A DNA stretch of 11,428 nt from CAZZDA01 sp964652585 (GTDB taxonomy: Bacteria > Patescibacteriota > Patescibacteriia > UBA1544): contig CAZZDA010000035.1 of the NCBI GenBank assembly GCA_964652585.1, positions 1 through 11,428 on the forward strand, read 5' to 3'. How positions within the stretch are numbered: the stretch's first letter is position 1; every line of letters starts with the position of its first letter. Made by a program: the position numbers and the translations under genes. The notes beneath the pieces are model-generated. The model worked only from the letters and a program-made list of their open reading frames with translations. It was not told the origin of the DNA and made no database searches. Below are positions 1 to 7,332 of the stretch, one piece after another.

Positions 1-29
1 GTCTATAGTTAGCGCAATTATTACTTTTT

Positions 30-61
30 TTGTGATTTTAACCGGACACTAGTAGTATAAT
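30..61 (+). promoter_or_regulatory. Possible promoter, TTGTGA-N20-TATAAT
   Basis: A perfect -10 hexamer TATAAT lies at 56-61, with TTGTGA at 30-35. The 20-nt spacer is longer than the usual 16-18, so the -35 assignment is weak. The -10 sits inside a small dyad (TAGTAG at 50-55, CTACTA at 63-68). It would start transcription near 68, upstream of the first gene. The same TTGTGA-N20-TATAAT arrangement recurs at 856-887. Confidence 0.35.
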
Positions 62-116
62 GCTACTACTTAAGCCTACGGCTCATTTGAAAATTCTACT
101 ACGGGGCAAGCCCCGT
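50..116 (+). other. Cluster of short hairpins upstream of the first gene
   Basis: There are three dyads in a row. TAGTAG/CTACTA is at 50-55 and 63-68. AGCC/GGCT is at 73-76 and 80-83. The GC-rich ACGGGGC/GCCCCGT is at 101-107 and 110-116 and is extended by one T-A pair. The last could be the terminator of a gene to the left or part of a leader. No T-run follows directly, the nearest being TTTTT at 128-132, so a terminator call is not secure. Confidence 0.4.
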
Positions 117-142
117 ACAATCAAGTGTTTTTATGCTATACT
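114..142 (+). promoter_or_regulatory. Extended -10 promoter close to the first gene
   Basis: TATACT at 137-142 is preceded by the extended -10 TG (134-135). Upstream at 114-119 is only a poor -35 match (CGTACA). Transcription would start near 149-151, only a few bases before the ATG at 155, giving an almost leaderless mRNA. Confidence 0.5.
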
Positions 143-154
143 TTATCTATATCT

Positions 155-814
155 ATGGCAAAATCCTCTTCATCACTTTCAATACCGCCTCCCAAAAAAA
201 ACTCGATCTCCAGCGATCGTGTAGTCAAAGGTGTGGCACACGCTTTACACACTACCTCAAAAGGAGCGCGAAAATTCATTAGGGGGATAAAGACGACACA
301 AAGCAGGCAATTTTTGCAACATAGCAGCAATACAAAATCCCTCTATGATCTGAAAAAATTTCAACGCAGCGTCCGAAAACAAGCAAAAAAAGAAGGTATA
401 CACGTAAGTGAAGGGATGTTGAAAAAGGAGGTAAATCGTGCGTTTAAAAAAGAAGAGGATAAATGGATAAAAAAACATGAGGACATGCGTAATCGCAATG
501 TTCGATACAATGCCTACAATCGTAATCGCGACGAAGGAGGATATACCAATAGAGTTGGTAAAATGCGCCAGCGTATTGATGCCATGCATACGCGAGGAGG
601 GTCCGCGCTTCGCGGCAACGAAGCATATACACCAAAAAGTACAGCGGGAAAAGAAGCTCCTTCTTCATCGGCACAAAGATCATCTTCCGCATCTCAACAA
701 TCAACGAACTCGCAAACTTCCGGCAATTGGCAGGCAAAAGCCAATAATCCTCTGCGTCAAAAATCTCCCGAAGCATCCGGACTTCGTCCAACCATAGGCA
801 AACGAGGATTGTAA
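155..814 (+). CDS. Hypothetical basic protein, Ser/Gln-rich C-terminus
   Basis: I do not recognise this 219-residue protein. It is strongly basic. Residues about 1-130 are rich in Lys and Arg and look largely helical. Residues about 155-190 are low-complexity Ser/Gln/Ala. There is no signal peptide, membrane segment or Cys/His cluster. The ATG at 155 is chosen because an extended -10 (134-142) ends 12 bases upstream; a GTG at 125 in the same frame would place that promoter inside the gene. No Shine-Dalgarno sequence is visible. It stops with TAA and stands alone, about 240 nt before the next gene. The base content suggests a nucleic-acid-associated or structural role, but that is inference only. 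Confidence 0.6.
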   Translation: MAKSSSSLSIPPPKKNSISSDRVVKGVAHALHTTSKGARKFIRGIKTTQSRQFLQHSSNTKSLYDLKKFQRSVRKQAKKEGIHVSEGMLKKEVNRAFKKEEDKWIKKHEDMRNRNVRYNAYNRNRDEGGYTNRVGKMRQRIDAMHTRGGSALRGNEAYTPKSTAGKEAPSSSAQRSSSASQQSTNSQTSGNWQAKANNPLRQKSPEASGLRPTIGKRGL

Positions 815-855
815 TACTCTTCATAGGTCATTTTACCTTGTTTTTGGGTTGGTTT

Positions 856-887
856 TTGTGAAAAATTTTTTTGTATTTGTATATAAT
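856..887 (+). promoter_or_regulatory. Probable promoter for the 1053-4591 operon
   Basis: TATAAT at 882-887 matches the -10 consensus exactly. TTGTGA at 856-861 is a possible -35 with a 20-nt spacer; a weaker TGAAAA at 859-864 gives 17. Transcription would start near 894 and pass through the hairpins at 907-936 and 945-1007 before the ATG at 1053. Confidence 0.5.
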
Positions 888-906
888 ATGCCTTTGATAC
901 ACACTT

Positions 907-936
907 GCCACCACACCAATGCATTGGTGTGGTGGC
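907..936 (+). repeat. Perfect 30-nt palindrome (hairpin)
   Basis: GCCACCACACCAATG at 907-921 is followed at once by its exact reverse complement at 922-936, with no mismatch. In RNA this makes a stem of about 13 bp closed by a TGCA tetraloop. It lies just downstream of the TATAAT at 882-887. It is followed by TTGTAAAAAG rather than a T-run, so it is not a standard intrinsic terminator on the plus strand, and nor is it on the minus strand. Confidence 0.85.
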
Positions 937-944
937 TTGTAAAA

Positions 945-1007
945 AGTAGGTGGTTTTGCTACACTTCGAAGGTAAACTAACCTGCAACGGACAACCAGCA
1001 ACCTACT
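945..1007 (+). other. Putative structured leader element (nested stems)
   Basis: Nested complementary segments lie between the palindrome and the 1053 gene. AGTAGGT (945-951) pairs with ACCTACT (1001-1007). GGTT (952-955) pairs with AACC (993-996). TTGC (956-959) pairs with GCAA (984-987). AGGT (970-973) pairs with ACCT (980-983). CTTCGAAG (964-971) is a competing small palindrome. Together they form one branched stem. This could be a leader or a small RNA. I do not recognise a known riboswitch or RNA family in it. Confidence 0.4.
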
Positions 1008-1052
1008 ACAAAAGTAAAAAATGTTATAGGTTGTAAGTTGTTAGTTATTTCT

Positions 1053-1712
1053 ATGCATATTTCCTGGTTTGGAGAAAGCTGCTTTAAATTAACCTACCGC
1101 ACACCTCTTGGCGAAGAGTCGCTCTACATTGATGTATTTGACAGCAAGTGCACGGGCCTGAAAACTCCGCGCATACACGAGGCACTTGCCCTCCTGTGGA
1201 GCCAGAAACAACCGGCGGTACGCAAGCAATATGACAAGCGACTTAACTGCATGCATCTTGTTCGTCCCGGCGAGTATGAAGTGCATAATGTATTCATACA
1301 AGGAGTGCCACTCTGGACCCAAGAACCAAACAACAAGCAATCAATTCTTTTTCGTATTGATGCGGAAGATATATCTCTCGCGCATGTAGTAACTCTTGGA
1401 GTGCCTTTACACGATCATCACCTTGAAAAACTTGAAGGAGTAGATATACTCTGCATACCTATCGGGGGGCACGGCACGTACTCCGCAAAGCAAGCGGTAG
1501 ATATCGTCGGTCAAATTGAACCGCGTATCGTTATTCCCATGCAATACCATATCAAGGGATTATCACTCAAACGAGATACTCTTGATACTTTTGTAAAGGA
1601 AATAGGACTAAACGCAGCTGACCCTGTGACGAAACTGCGCATCAAAAAGAAAGATCTTCCACAAGAGCAAATGATAGTACAACCTTTAATTATTGCCAGT
1701 ACCTCATCATAA
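1053..1712 (+). CDS. MBL-fold (Lactamase_B_3-like) protein, degenerate active site
   Basis: This 219-residue protein resembles the UlaG-like / Lactamase_B_3 branch of the metallo-beta-lactamase superfamily. The N-terminus MHISWFGESCFKL has the strand-loop pattern of that fold. Later blocks LAHVVTLG (H111), GVDILCIPIGG (D131) and RIVIPMQYH (H166) match its second half. The usual HxHxDH zinc motif is not evident: where it is expected (about residues 45-60) there is LLWSQKQPAVRKQYDK. Catalytic hydrolase activity is therefore doubtful. The ATG at 1053 matches the family N-terminus better than a TTG at 1038. It is followed after 3 nt by the next gene and is likely co-transcribed with gyrA. Its substrate is unknown. 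Confidence 0.7.
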   Translation: MHISWFGESCFKLTYRTPLGEESLYIDVFDSKCTGLKTPRIHEALALLWSQKQPAVRKQYDKRLNCMHLVRPGEYEVHNVFIQGVPLWTQEPNNKQSILFRIDAEDISLAHVVTLGVPLHDHHLEKLEGVDILCIPIGGHGTYSAKQAVDIVGQIEPRIVIPMQYHIKGLSLKRDTLDTFVKEIGLNAADPVTKLRIKKKDLPQEQMIVQPLIIASTSS

Positions 1713-1715
1713 GCT

Positions 1716-2111
1716 ATGGGTACACATACAGCACACATTCCTATAGCAGTCACTTCTACGCAACGTACAGCGAGCGCATCGCCAACACGCTACACAGTGA
1801 TGCGACACACAAAAAAAGTTTCGCGTAGCGTCGCTCATAAGTCTCATGCGCTCCAGCCATTAAAAAAACTGAAAAAAAGCATGGGAAAAGCACGGCAAAA
1901 AAAATCAGCACCGCTCCTTCGACACAAACCTCACCGCATTCTTATTGCACTGGAACAAGAAAAAGCATTTCGTTTTATGTGGGCAAGCGCATTGCTCTTC
2001 TGCATCGTATTTCTTTCCGGTATGTGGCTTATTGAAGTCTCTGCCATACCTTTTTTATCTACAACATTTACCGCATCACTTGATACATTCATAGCCACAC
2101 TACCTTTCTAA
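1716..2111 (+). CDS. Small basic single-pass membrane protein
   Basis: This 131-residue protein was not recognised. Residues 1-80 are hydrophilic and very basic (runs such as KKLKKSMGKARQKK) and probably cytoplasmic. One hydrophobic segment at about 87-107 (FMWASALLFCIVFLSGMWLIEV) is a likely transmembrane helix, followed by a short exported tail. The start lies 3 nt after the stop of the MBL-fold gene and the stop lies 8 nt before gyrA, so it is almost certainly a middle gene of that operon. A basic tail near a membrane anchor could contact DNA or phospholipid, but nothing in the sequence proves it. Confidence 0.65.
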   Translation: MGTHTAHIPIAVTSTQRTASASPTRYTVMRHTKKVSRSVAHKSHALQPLKKLKKSMGKARQKKSAPLLRHKPHRILIALEQEKAFRFMWASALLFCIVFLSGMWLIEVSAIPFLSTTFTASLDTFIATLPF

Positions 2112-2119
2112 AAATAAAC

Positions 2120-4591
2120 ATGAAAAAGCATACACCAATAAAAGAAACATCTCTGAATGTAGGCAATGTTCAACCACAAGAAATTACCGCTGAAATGCGA
2201 GAGGCATACTTAGCGTATGCAATGTCTGTCATTGTTTCACGCGCACTGCCTGATGTACGCGATGGTTTAAAACCAGTACATCGGCGTATTTTATATGTCA
2301 TGTGGTCGTTGGGCTTGAGATCACAAGCAAAGTTCCGAAAATCAGCCGCAGTGGTTGGTGATGTTCTTGGTAAGTATCACCCGCACGGTGACACTGCAGT
2401 ATACGATGCACTGGTACGCATGGCACAAACATTCTCATTACGCTACCCGCTGGTGAACGGGCAAGGAAATTTTGGTTCTATGGATGGCGACAGTGCGGCT
2501 GCTATGCGATATACGGAAAGTAAATTGCAAAAGATCAGCGAGGAGCTGCTCTTTGATCTTGAAAAAGATACTGTTGCCTTTCGACCAAACTATGACGATA
2601 CACAGCAAGAGCCAAGTGTTTTGCCGGCGCGTATTCCCAACCTCCTCTTAAACGGTTCTGTGGGTATTGCGGTCGGTATGGCAACAACCATACCGCCCCA
2701 CAATCTTACCGAGCTGATCAATGGCATCTTACACTTATTGAATCATAAAGACGCGACCGTAGAAGATCTGATGCAGCATGTTACAGGTCCGGACTTTCCC
2801 ACAGGCGGCATTATCTTCAACAAAAATGAGATTCGTGCGGCATATGCAACCGGCAAAGGAAAGATTGTCATGCGCGCCAAAACCGATATAGAGGAAACGA
2901 AGGCGGGCGTGTTTCGTATTGTCGTTCATGAAATTCCTTATCAAGTTAATAAAGCAACTCTCGTTGAAAAAATTGCCACACTCGTACGCGAGAAAAAGAT
3001 AGAAGGTATTCGTGATCTGCGCGACGAATCAAACAAGGAAGGTGTTCGCGTGGTCATTGAATTGAAAAAAGACAGTTATCCAAAAAAAGTACTTAATCAG
3101 CTTTTCAAGCTCACACAGCTACAAGAGTCATTTCACGTGAACATGTTGGCGCTTGTTGATGGCATTCAGCCGCGCGTCCTCACACTTAAGAGCGCATTGG
3201 AACACTATATCACACATCGCAAAGAAGTGATCGTGCGCCGTACCCAATTTGATCTGGACAAAGCAAAAGATCGGGCACATATTCTTGAAGGTTTGGTACT
3301 CGCTCTTGAGAGCATCGACAAAATAATCACCACCATTAAAAAATCAAAGGATCGAGAAGAGGCGAAAGTAAATCTCGTCAAGAAATTTAAGCTCTCAGAG
3401 CGCCAAGCTGTCGCTATTCTGGAGATGCGCCTGCAACAGCTGGCAAACCTTGAACGCCTGCGCGTAGAAGAAGAGCTGAAAGAAAAACAAAAACTCATTA
3501 AAGAATTGAAGGGTATTCTCAATTCTCCGAAAAAAGTCATTGCATTGATAATACAAGACTTGGAAGATATACGGGAACGTTATGGCGATGAAAGGCGTAC
3601 AAAAATTGTCGCAAGTGCCGTTGACTCTTTTTCAACAGAAGACTTAATACCCAATGAGCCAACTATTGTTATGCTCACTCGTGACAATTATATCAAGCGC
3701 CTTCCGCCTGAAACGTTTAAGTCGCAGACACGCGGAGGAAAGGGCGTTATAGGACTGACCACCAAAGAGGAGGATATGGTCGCGCACTTCTTTACTACCA
3801 CAACGCATTCCGACATTCTCTTTTTTACCACCAAGGGCAAGGTATTTCAACTGAAAGCATATGACATTCCACAAGGGTCACGTACTGCCAAAGGACAAGC
3901 AATCGTCAACTTTCTCCAATTAGGTCCCGAGGAAAAAATATCAGCCGTATTACCGCTTGCAGAACTTAGTGACGCACACTATTTGGTTATGGTAACGCAT
4001 AAGGGCGTTATTAAGAAAACAGCGATCAAAGATTTTGATAATGTACGGCGTTCCGGCCTTATCGCACTCACCATAAAAAATAATGATACGCTTGGCTGGG
4101 TACTCCCCTCCAGCGGCAAGGATGAGATCATTGTCGCGACAGCCCACGGAAAATCTATACGTTTTGCAGAAAAAAATCTGCGCTCCATGGGACGAGCAGC
4201 AGCCGGGGTCAAGGCCATTACACTTAAAAAAGATGATGTGGTGGTCAGTTTTGATGTGATCGACCCGCTCATTAAAAAGCACAAGGAAAGCTCCTTTCTT
4301 ATTGTCACGGAACGCGGATACGGAAAACGTACGCATCTCAAAGAGTATAAAGTGCAAGGGAGAGGTGGCAGCGGTATTAAGACTTTGCAAAAAACCACAA
4401 AAACGGGTTCGGTTATTTTTGCCCGAATAGTTGTTGGCACTGAACACGACATGATCCTTATTTCCCAAAAGGGGCAAGTTATTCGTATGAGCGCCAAATC
4501 GGTCAATCTTTTGGGACGTGCCACGCAAGGCGTACGCCTCATGCGTTTTAAAGAAAAAGATGATATTGTAGCATCGGTGACATTTGTGTAA
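2120..4591 (+). CDS. gyrA: DNA gyrase subunit A
   Basis: This is the breakage-reunion subunit of DNA gyrase, which with GyrB introduces negative supercoils using ATP. The length of 823 residues is normal. The N-terminal topoisomerase IV/gyrase A domain starts at about residue 20. The quinolone-resistance region HPHGDTAVYD has T92 and D96 at the positions of E. coli S83 and D87. The catalytic tyrosine is Y131 in AAAMRYTES. A coiled-coil region runs over about 370-480. The C-terminal beta-pinwheel begins after about 510 and contains a GyrA box, QTRGGKG (536-542), which supports GyrA rather than ParC. It is the third gene of a tight operon, 8 nt after the small membrane protein, and has no Shine-Dalgarno sequence. 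Confidence 0.96.
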   Translation: MKKHTPIKETSLNVGNVQPQEITAEMREAYLAYAMSVIVSRALPDVRDGLKPVHRRILYVMWSLGLRSQAKFRKSAAVVGDVLGKYHPHGDTAVYDALVRMAQTFSLRYPLVNGQGNFGSMDGDSAAAMRYTESKLQKISEELLFDLEKDTVAFRPNYDDTQQEPSVLPARIPNLLLNGSVGIAVGMATTIPPHNLTELINGILHLLNHKDATVEDLMQHVTGPDFPTGGIIFNKNEIRAAYATGKGKIVMRAKTDIEETKAGVFRIVVHEIPYQVNKATLVEKIATLVREKKIEGIRDLRDESNKEGVRVVIELKKDSYPKKVLNQLFKLTQLQESFHVNMLALVDGIQPRVLTLKSALEHYITHRKEVIVRRTQFDLDKAKDRAHILEGLVLALESIDKIITTIKKSKDREEAKVNLVKKFKLSERQAVAILEMRLQQLANLERLRVEEELKEKQKLIKELKGILNSPKKVIALIIQDLEDIRERYGDERRTKIVASAVDSFSTEDLIPNEPTIVMLTRDNYIKRLPPETFKSQTRGGKGVIGLTTKEEDMVAHFFTTTTHSDILFFTTKGKVFQLKAYDIPQGSRTAKGQAIVNFLQLGPEEKISAVLPLAELSDAHYLVMVTHKGVIKKTAIKDFDNVRRSGLIALTIKNNDTLGWVLPSSGKDEIIVATAHGKSIRFAEKNLRSMGRAAAGVKAITLKKDDVVVSFDVIDPLIKKHKESSFLIVTERGYGKRTHLKEYKVQGRGGSGIKTLQKTTKTGSVIFARIVVGTEHDMILISQKGQVIRMSAKSVNLLGRATQGVRLMRFKEKDDIVASVTFV

Positions 4592-4629
4592 AAATCGGAA
4601 ATTGGCGGTTAGAAGTCGGAAGTCAGGAC

Positions 4630-4658
4630 TTGAAAAAAAAGTGTAGTCGTGCTAGCCT
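4630..4658 (+). promoter_or_regulatory. Promoter for rpmF-nusB(-rnc)
   Basis: TTGAAA at 4630-4635, a 17-nt spacer, then TAGCCT at 4653-4658 with an extended -10 TG at 4650-4651. The leader to the rpmF ATG at 4708 would be about 43 nt. The TTG at 4630 also opens a longer reading frame into rpmF, but that extension is not part of the bL32 family and is explained by this promoter. Confidence 0.5.
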
Positions 4659-4707
4659 GCAATCAGTTTTATTCATATTTTTTCCTCTCCTACTTTTACC
4701 ATACACT

Positions 4708-4917
4708 ATGTCTGTACCAACACAACGCCAGACCTCGTCCTCAAGAAAACGACGTGCAGCGCATTTCGCACTGACGAAAAAGACAACCACGACATGTCCA
4801 AAGTGTAAGAAGCAAAAACTCCCCCATCATGCGTGCACCTTTTGCGGTACACACCACAAAACAACACTCCCCCAAAAACGCCGAGCTAAAGACACCAAAA
4901 AGAAAGAGAAGAAATAA
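4708..4917 (+). CDS. rpmF: Large-subunit ribosomal protein bL32
   Basis: This 69-residue protein of the 50S subunit has the bL32 layout. The N-terminus MSVPTQRQTSSSRKRRAAH is the usual VPKxxTSxSRxxxRRxH pattern. A four-cysteine zinc ribbon follows: C30-PKC33 and C43-TFC46, separated by KKQKLPHHA. The tail is Lys-rich and somewhat longer than in many bacteria. The ATG at 4708 matches the family start; an in-frame TTG at 4630 would add 26 hydrophobic residues not found in bL32. The nusB start lies 5 nt after the stop, so the two are co-transcribed. Confidence 0.93.
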   Translation: MSVPTQRQTSSSRKRRAAHFALTKKTTTTCPKCKKQKLPHHACTFCGTHHKTTLPQKRRAKDTKKKEKK

Positions 4918-4922
4918 AGCGT

Positions 4923-5390
4923 ATGTCCAATCGGCACCTTGCAAGAACGATCGCACTCCAAACCCTCTATCAGTGGGATTTTAATCGTGCAAAAAAAGAA
5001 GAGGGAAAGCAACTCCTTTCGTACAATTTCAAGGAACTTGCACCTGAATTTGACGATCACGGTTTTGCCAAACACTTGGTGGAAGGTATTATCGATAATC
5101 TCGCAACCATTGATAATCTTATAGTTGAGTACGCACCGGAGTGGCCGCTTGACCAAATTACTACCGTTGATCGCAATATTCTGCGTATCGGTATCTTTGA
5201 GATGCTCTTTGATACGGATATTCCCGACAAGGTAGCAATTAACGAAGCTATAGAGCTCGGAAAAAGTTTTGGCGGAAGCTCTTCTGGAAAGTTTATCAAT
5301 GGAGTGTTGGGCACACTCTATAAAGATAAGGCGGAGCAAGAACAAAAAGAAAACACGAGTGATCATACCAAAAAATCCCCCTCCACATAA
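4923..5390 (+). CDS. nusB: Transcription antitermination protein NusB
   Basis: NusB binds boxA RNA with NusE (S10) and takes part in rRNA antitermination. The 155-residue protein is all helical. The N-terminal RHLARTIALQTLYQWDF carries the basic RNA-contacting helix. The C-terminal VAINEAIELGKSFGGSSSGKFINGVLGTLY is the family signature region. A charged tail of about 20 residues (QEQKENTSDHTKKSPST) extends beyond the domain. It follows rpmF by 5 nt; the grouping with rpmF and rnc places three ribosome-production genes together. Only a weak purine-rich stretch precedes the ATG. Confidence 0.93.
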   Translation: MSNRHLARTIALQTLYQWDFNRAKKEEGKQLLSYNFKELAPEFDDHGFAKHLVEGIIDNLATIDNLIVEYAPEWPLDQITTVDRNILRIGIFEMLFDTDIPDKVAINEAIELGKSFGGSSSGKFINGVLGTLYKDKAEQEQKENTSDHTKKSPST

Positions 5391-5438
5391 GGAACATAAC
5401 AATTAGCCACCTTATACGTTTTCCTTGCACCATACTCT

Positions 5439-6134
5439 ATGAAGCCACTCTCTGATCTTGAAAAACAGCTAACCATCACCTTTGTCAATGCTGAACTCTT
5501 AAAACAAGCATTTGTTCATCGCTCATATCTAAATGAAAATCCCGGTTTTCCCCTTGGCCATAATGAACGCCTTGAGTTTTTGGGCGATGCCGTTCTTGAG
5601 CTTGTGGTCACTGAACATCTCTTCATAAGCTTTTCCGATGAACCTGAAGGGGTGCTCACCAACTGGCGTGCAAGCCTCGTCAATGCAACGCTCCTCGCAA
5701 AAGTAGGACGTACGCTCAAATTAGAGGAGTATCTTTTCTTAAGCAAAGGGGAAGCAAAAGACACGGTCAGCAAAGCGCGAAATTATATCCTTGCTAATAC
5801 GGTTGAAGCACTTATTGGCGCACTCTATCTTGACCAAGGTATACAAACAGCTTCAAAGTTCATTCATGAGCATATTCTCACTGAGTTACCTCATATTTTA
5901 AAGCATAAACTCTATCAGGATCCGAAAAGCAGTTTTCAGGAAATTGCGCAAGAAAAGACAGGTATTACCCCCTCTTACAGAAGTCTTGATGAAGAAGGAC
6001 CGGATCATGACAAACAATTTACCATTGGCGTCTACCTTGGTGATGAATGTATGGGAACCGGTACCGGAAAGAGCAAGCAAGAGGCGCAGGTAGCAGCCGC
6101 GGCTCAAGCACTTGAACAGCAAAAATGGAAATAG
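5439..6134 (+). CDS. rnc: Ribonuclease III
   Basis: RNase III cleaves double-stranded RNA, including the rRNA precursor. The 231-residue length is standard. The RNase III domain (about 5-150) has the signature HNERLEFLGDAVLEL with E43, E46 and D50. The second metal-binding motif reads NYILANTVEALIGALYLDQG. E123 matches the essential E. coli E117, but N120 replaces D114. A double-stranded RNA-binding domain follows (about 158-227: DPKSSFQEIAQEKTG to GKSKQEAQVAAAAQAL). It begins 48 nt after nusB. A TATACG at 5413-5418 might serve as a local -10 giving a very short leader. No Shine-Dalgarno sequence is seen. Confidence 0.95.
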   Translation: MKPLSDLEKQLTITFVNAELLKQAFVHRSYLNENPGFPLGHNERLEFLGDAVLELVVTEHLFISFSDEPEGVLTNWRASLVNATLLAKVGRTLKLEEYLFLSKGEAKDTVSKARNYILANTVEALIGALYLDQGIQTASKFIHEHILTELPHILKHKLYQDPKSSFQEIAQEKTGITPSYRSLDEEGPDHDKQFTIGVYLGDECMGTGTGKSKQEAQVAAAAQALEQQKWK

Positions 6135-6151
6135 CAGAATCACACATAATG

Positions 6152-6264
6152 TGGTAGTATGTATGGACAAGGGTAACTAAGTTCCAAAACTCATATACCG
6201 CACTAGTACGTAGGTGAGTTGTCATAATTAAAAAAAATCATTTGAAATTTAACACTACTTCCCC
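6152..6264 (+). promoter_or_regulatory. Extended -10 promoter and leader of pilT
   Basis: TGGTAGTAT at 6152-6160 is an extended -10 (TG plus TAGTAT at 6155-6160); no good -35 is seen. Transcription would start near 6167 and give a leader of about 98 nt. This leader contains a possible stem of AACTC (6188-6192) with GAGTT (6216-6220) and ACC/GGT inside it. An A-rich tract follows at 6230-6237. Confidence 0.35.
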
Positions 6265-7308
6265 ATGCACATTGACGACCTTTTTAAGATTGCCGTAAAA
6301 AAAGGCGCTTCCGATCTGCACCTCATTGTAGGAAAGCCGCCTATGTTGCGTATTGATGGCGCACTCTCCACCATACCCAATACCGCAGTCCTCACTGCAA
6401 AATCAACGCAAGACCTCATTTTTTCCATACTCTCGGAGAAACAGCATAAAAAACTTGTTGAAGAGCGCGAGCTAGACGTCTCATATGAGATTAAAGGTGT
6501 GAGCCGTTTTCGTGTTAATCTTCACTGGGAAAAAGGATCGCCAGGTCTTGTCGCGCGCGTTATTGCAGGTACCGTTCCCACTATGGAACACATTGCCATG
6601 CCGCAGATAGTGTATGACCTCTGCCGCCTTCCCCAAGGCCTTGTATTAGTTACCGGGCCTACAGGATGTGGAAAATCAACAGCACTGGCCGCTATGATCG
6701 ATCTCGTCAACGCCGAACGTTCAGCGCATATTGTTACGCTTGAAGATCCTATTGAATTTGTTTTTGAACCGAAAAAATCTATTATTAAACAACGGCAGCT
6801 TGGTACAGACACTCTTTCGTTCACCTCAGGACTCAAACACGTATTACGCCAAGATCCAAATGTTATCATGGTTGGCGAGATGCGCGATCTGGAAACTATT
6901 GCCGCCACTATCACACTTGCGGAAACCGGACACTTGGTGCTCGCAACACTCCATACCTATAGCGCGGCGCAAACGATTGACCGCATTATTGATATTTTCC
7001 CTCCCTATCAACAAAATCAGATTCGTCTCCAGCTCTCCATCACCTTGAAAGGTGTTATTTCACAGCGTCTTTTGCCAAAAATTGGCGGCGGTCGCCATCC
7101 GGCGCGAGAAATTCTTATTAATACTCCCGCGGTCAGTAACATGATCAGGGAAAACAAGATCGCACAGATCAAGACTGCGATTCAGACAGGTGCGGAACAA
7201 GGTATGTGCACTCTTGATAAGGATCTCTCCGATCTTTTTGAACAAGGTATTATTACCAAAGAATCCGCGCAGGCACAGATGTTCAATCCGGAAGAACTAC
7301 CCGGATAA
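6265..7308 (+). CDS. pilT: Type IV pilus retraction ATPase PilT
   Basis: This hexameric ATPase disassembles type IV pili for twitching motility or DNA uptake. The 347 residues match the usual length. The N-terminal PAS-like domain opens with MHIDDLFKIAVKKGASDLHL, a PilT hallmark. The RecA-like domain has Walker A GPTGCGKST (131-139), Asp box HIVTLEDPIEF (E160, D161), Walker B VIMVGEMRD with E205, and His box HLVLATLHTYSA (H223, H230). AVSNMIRENKIAQI (289-302) corresponds to the AIRNLIRE retraction motif, favouring PilT over PilB. It is followed 24 nt later by the cNMP/GAF-like gene. No other pilus genes are in the window. Confidence 0.95.
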   Translation: MHIDDLFKIAVKKGASDLHLIVGKPPMLRIDGALSTIPNTAVLTAKSTQDLIFSILSEKQHKKLVEERELDVSYEIKGVSRFRVNLHWEKGSPGLVARVIAGTVPTMEHIAMPQIVYDLCRLPQGLVLVTGPTGCGKSTALAAMIDLVNAERSAHIVTLEDPIEFVFEPKKSIIKQRQLGTDTLSFTSGLKHVLRQDPNVIMVGEMRDLETIAATITLAETGHLVLATLHTYSAAQTIDRIIDIFPPYQQNQIRLQLSITLKGVISQRLLPKIGGGRHPAREILINTPAVSNMIRENKIAQIKTAIQTGAEQGMCTLDKDLSDLFEQGIITKESAQAQMFNPEELPG

Positions 7309-7332
7309 TTGTACATTCTTTCCCCATCCCCT

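Noticed and set aside
907..936. Palindrome as a bidirectional intrinsic terminator
   Set aside because: Neither side carries a run of T after the stem on the relevant strand.
3950..4542. Long minus-strand frames opposite gyrA
   Set aside because: They have no domain features and lie wholly opposite conserved gyrA coding sequence.
2120..4591. parC instead of gyrA
   Set aside because: The QTRGGKG motif at 536-542 corresponds to the GyrA box required for supercoiling, which ParC lacks.
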